Below, in pieces: positions 62,378 to 64,000 of a stretch of DNA of 64,000 nucleotides. Origin of the DNA: Pelagibacterium nitratireducens (lineage in GTDB: Bacteria; Pseudomonadota; Alphaproteobacteria; Rhizobiales; Devosiaceae); contig NZ_CP146275.1 of the NCBI RefSeq assembly GCF_037044555.1, positions 3,080,501 through 3,144,500 of the forward strand. Direction: 5' to 3'. Under the pieces are notes generated by a model. That model saw only the letters and a program-made list of their open reading frames with translations, was not told where the DNA came from and ran no database searches. A program made the translations under genes and the position numbers. The stretch's first letter is position 1. The number at the start of each line of letters is the position of its first letter.

Positions 62378-63172
62378 TCAGGGCGTCTCGGTCTCGACCG
62401 CATCGATCGCCTGATCGATCATGGTACGCAGCATCTGATCCTGCGTGCGCATGAGGACCGCAACAGCGCGGGTGTCGCGCTCAAGGGGCGCAACCGTGCC
62501 CTGATGGGAATAGAAATCGCCCGACTGCAGGGCGGGCCGGTCGAGATGGGGTTGCCAGACGATGGCTGCATCGAGTTCGCCGGCCTCCATCAAGGACACC
62601 ATGAGCTCGGGGCGGTCGTAGGGCAGCCGGCGGACCCCATCGAAAGTTCCGGCCGCGATGGCGAGCATGATATCGGCGTCGATCGGCGAATAAAGGGGCA
62701 CGCCCAGACGCGTTCCGGGCGCCAGATCGGTCAGATCTTCGATCTCATCGTCGCGCGTCAAGAGGACATAGGGCGCTTCGAAATAGGGCCGCGACAAGGT
62801 CATCCAATCGGGCGTGATTTCGCCGGGGACGATCTGGACGCCCATGACGCCGACGCATTTTTCCGCGAGGTGGACAAGAATGGAGGGCCAGAGGCCCTCA
62901 TTGTCGAGGAGCTCGATATTGACGTCCATTTCGACGATTTCGGGCTCGAGCAGCAGGACATGGGCCAACTCGGTGGCAACCTCGCGGTCACGGACGAGCG
63001 TGGGGCTGTTGGGAATGACACAGAGCGGCAGCCGGTTTTCAAAGTCGGGGCGGGTGCGGTTATAGGATTCCACGGGCACGAAGGGTTGGGCCAGCGCCGA
63101 CGATGCAGCCGGAAGCGCGACAACCAGCAGGCTCGCACAGCAGATAATCTGTTTTAGCACGCCAAGACCCAT
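62378..63172 (-). CDS. Periplasmic binding protein associated with a PQQ alcohol dehydrogenase (XoxJ/MxaJ-like)
   Basis: 264 aa family 3-type binding protein. Signal peptide residues 1-28 (CASLLVVALPAASSALA-Q). Body includes LPLCVIPNSPTLVRDREVATELAHVLL, RPYFEAPYVLLTRDDEIEDLTDL, GTRLGVPLYSPIDADIM and DAAIVWQPHLD, the layout of the quinoprotein-associated binding proteins. Lies 88 bp downstream of the PQQ dehydrogenase gene on the same strand, as xoxJ/mxaJ do. XoxJ proteins are thought to help activate or insert cofactor or metal into the dehydrogenase; this role is inferred from position. Confidence 0.78.
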   Translation of the reverse strand: MGLGVLKQIICCASLLVVALPAASSALAQPFVPVESYNRTRPDFENRLPLCVIPNSPTLVRDREVATELAHVLLLEPEIVEMDVNIELLDNEGLWPSILVHLAEKCVGVMGVQIVPGEITPDWMTLSRPYFEAPYVLLTRDDEIEDLTDLAPGTRLGVPLYSPIDADIMLAIAAGTFDGVRRLPYDRPELMVSLMEAGELDAAIVWQPHLDRPALQSGDFYSHQGTVAPLERDTRAVAVLMRTQDQMLRTMIDQAIDAVETETP

Positions 63173-63260
63173 GCGCCCCTCAAATCAATTTCCCGGTTTC
63201 GCTCTTAAACAGGAGATGGGCCGGCGTGTGCCGACCCATCAATTTGCTGCCTTCTGACCG

Positions 63261-64000
63261 TCAGCCCCGATCGGGCAGAGCGAAAACGAGGACGGCGTTG
63301 CCCGAGCTCGGACGCTTGATTTCAGGCGTCAGCTGGCTCGGGACGCTCGACGACCAGGAATAGCCCCCGACGCCGACCGGAACCGCAACATACTGCTTTC
63401 CATCGACGGCATAGGCGATGGGATAACCCTGGGCAGCCTGAGGCAGGCGGGTTTCCCAAAGCACTTCGCCGGTTTCTTCGTCCCATGCATACATGTGACG
63501 ATCCCAATCGCCGCCGAACACCAGGCCGCCCGCGGTGGTGAGCATGGCCGTATTGGCCGGAGAGCGCGAGGGGTTCTCCCAGAGCACTTCGCCGGTATCG
63601 ATGTTCATGGCAACGAAGCGGCCGATATTGTCCGGGCTGTCGGGATGGATGGCACGGGTGCTGCCGACCTGGCCGTTGCCGCCGCCGCCCTCGACCATCT
63701 CGACTTCGCCATAGGTCATGGCCGTGTCGCAGTTGATGCTCATGGGGATATAGACGGCGCGAGTCTGCGGGCTGTAGGCAAGCGAACGCCAGCTGCGGAA
63801 CCCGGTCGTGCTCGGGCACATGGTAATGGGCTCACCCAGTTCGGCAATCTTGCCTTCGCGATAGTTGGCAAAAGTGCCTTCATCGGTGATGTCGATCTGG
63901 TCCTGCCAGCCGAGGTCGAAGGCGAGATAGGGCTCACCCGTCTCGCGGTTGCCGCGCCAGAGAATGGCCAGCTTGCCCATGTTGACGTAGGAGGGCTCCC
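63261..64000 (-). CDS. PQQ-dependent alcohol dehydrogenase, C-terminal part (5' end outside window)
   Basis: At least 246 codons up to the window edge; the frame is open at 64000, so the ATG at 63980 is internal. Beta-propeller repeats (W-motifs) are visible in FRSWRSLAYSPQTRAVYIPM, NIDTGEVLWENPSRSP, GGLVFGGDWDRHMYAWDEETGEVLWE and YAVDGKQYVAVPVGVGG. Family: methanol/ethanol quinoprotein dehydrogenase, periplasmic. The lanthanide-versus-calcium ligand residues lie in the missing part, so XoxF, MxaF and ExaA types cannot be separated. The following binding-protein gene favours a XoxF-type locus. Confidence 0.88.
   Translation of the reverse strand, partial: EPSYVNMGKLAILWRGNRETGEPYLAFDLGWQDQIDITDEGTFANYREGKIAELGEPITMCPSTTGFRSWRSLAYSPQTRAVYIPMSINCDTAMTYGEVEMVEGGGGNGQVGSTRAIHPDSPDNIGRFVAMNIDTGEVLWENPSRSPANTAMLTTAGGLVFGGDWDRHMYAWDEETGEVLWETRLPQAAQGYPIAYAVDGKQYVAVPVGVGGYSWSSSVPSQLTPEIKRPSSGNAVLVFALPDRG

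Overview
The window is a 64 kb piece of a GC-rich (roughly 60-65% by eye) bacterial chromosome. Gene content points to an alphaproteobacterium of the Hyphomicrobiales (Rhizobiales). It has a ChvE/GguABC sugar uptake locus, PcaQ control of the beta-ketoadipate pathway, an ehu/eut ectoine-utilisation locus and short palindromic intergenic repeats of the kind common in this order. A halotolerant soil or marine member near Devosia/Pelagibacterium would fit, but that placement is inference. I see no rRNA, tRNA, CRISPR array, transposase or phage genes.

Layout. 1-9 kb: the 3' part of a PAS-GGDEF-EAL protein, hrpB, a small AT-richer membrane coiled-coil gene, cutC with a ROK sugar kinase, a HerA-like ATPase and a Nudix hydrolase. 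9-17 kb: a PiT phosphate transporter, a DUF2062 protein, a VOC protein, then pcaQ divergent from pcaIJF. 17-25 kb: cold-shock gene 1, dld, an orphan TRAP binding protein with an SMP-30 lactonase under a perfect palindromic operator, phoX behind a Pho box, an aldo/keto reductase with a DUF1697 protein, and cold-shock gene 2. The two cold-shock genes share a conserved structured 5' leader.

25-38 kb is an ectoine/hydroxyectoine catabolic island. It holds a transaminase (doeD/atf), a semialdehyde dehydrogenase (doeC/ssd), an AsnC-type regulator, the ehuBCDA importer and, divergently, eutB-eutC-eutD followed by an ArgE-like M20 deacetylase. Canonical eutE/doeB, eutA and enuR are not in the window.

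38-44.4 kb is the most striking part. One minus-strand array runs: F420-dependent G6PDH-like LLM oxidoreductase, cofE, a periplasmic binding protein, a FecCD-type permease, an ATPase, and a second LLM oxidoreductase. The three transporter genes match the architecture and sequence character of the proposed F420-0 ABC importer cassette known from Actinobacteria. With only cofE present, this suggests that the cell salvages the F420-0 deazaflavin core, adds the glutamate tail and uses it, an unusual situation for an alphaproteobacterium.

44.5-59 kb is a sugar and sugar-acid island. chvE-gguA-gguB import sugars. gguC, an arabinonate-type dehydratase and a galactose/arabinose 1-dehydrogenase oxidise them. 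A FadR-type regulator is divergent from dgoK-dgoA-SMP-30, and a dctPMQ TRAP importer follows. Together they join oxidative L-arabinose and D-galactose (De Ley-Doudoroff) catabolism. 59-64 kb: marR, recQ, a PutR-like Lrp regulator, an ArsR metalloregulator, a periplasmic binding protein and the 3' part of a PQQ-dependent alcohol dehydrogenase cut by the window end.

Dispersed GC-rich palindromes (about 32 bp units, often in inverted pairs) occupy many intergenic gaps, most densely inside the F420 array.
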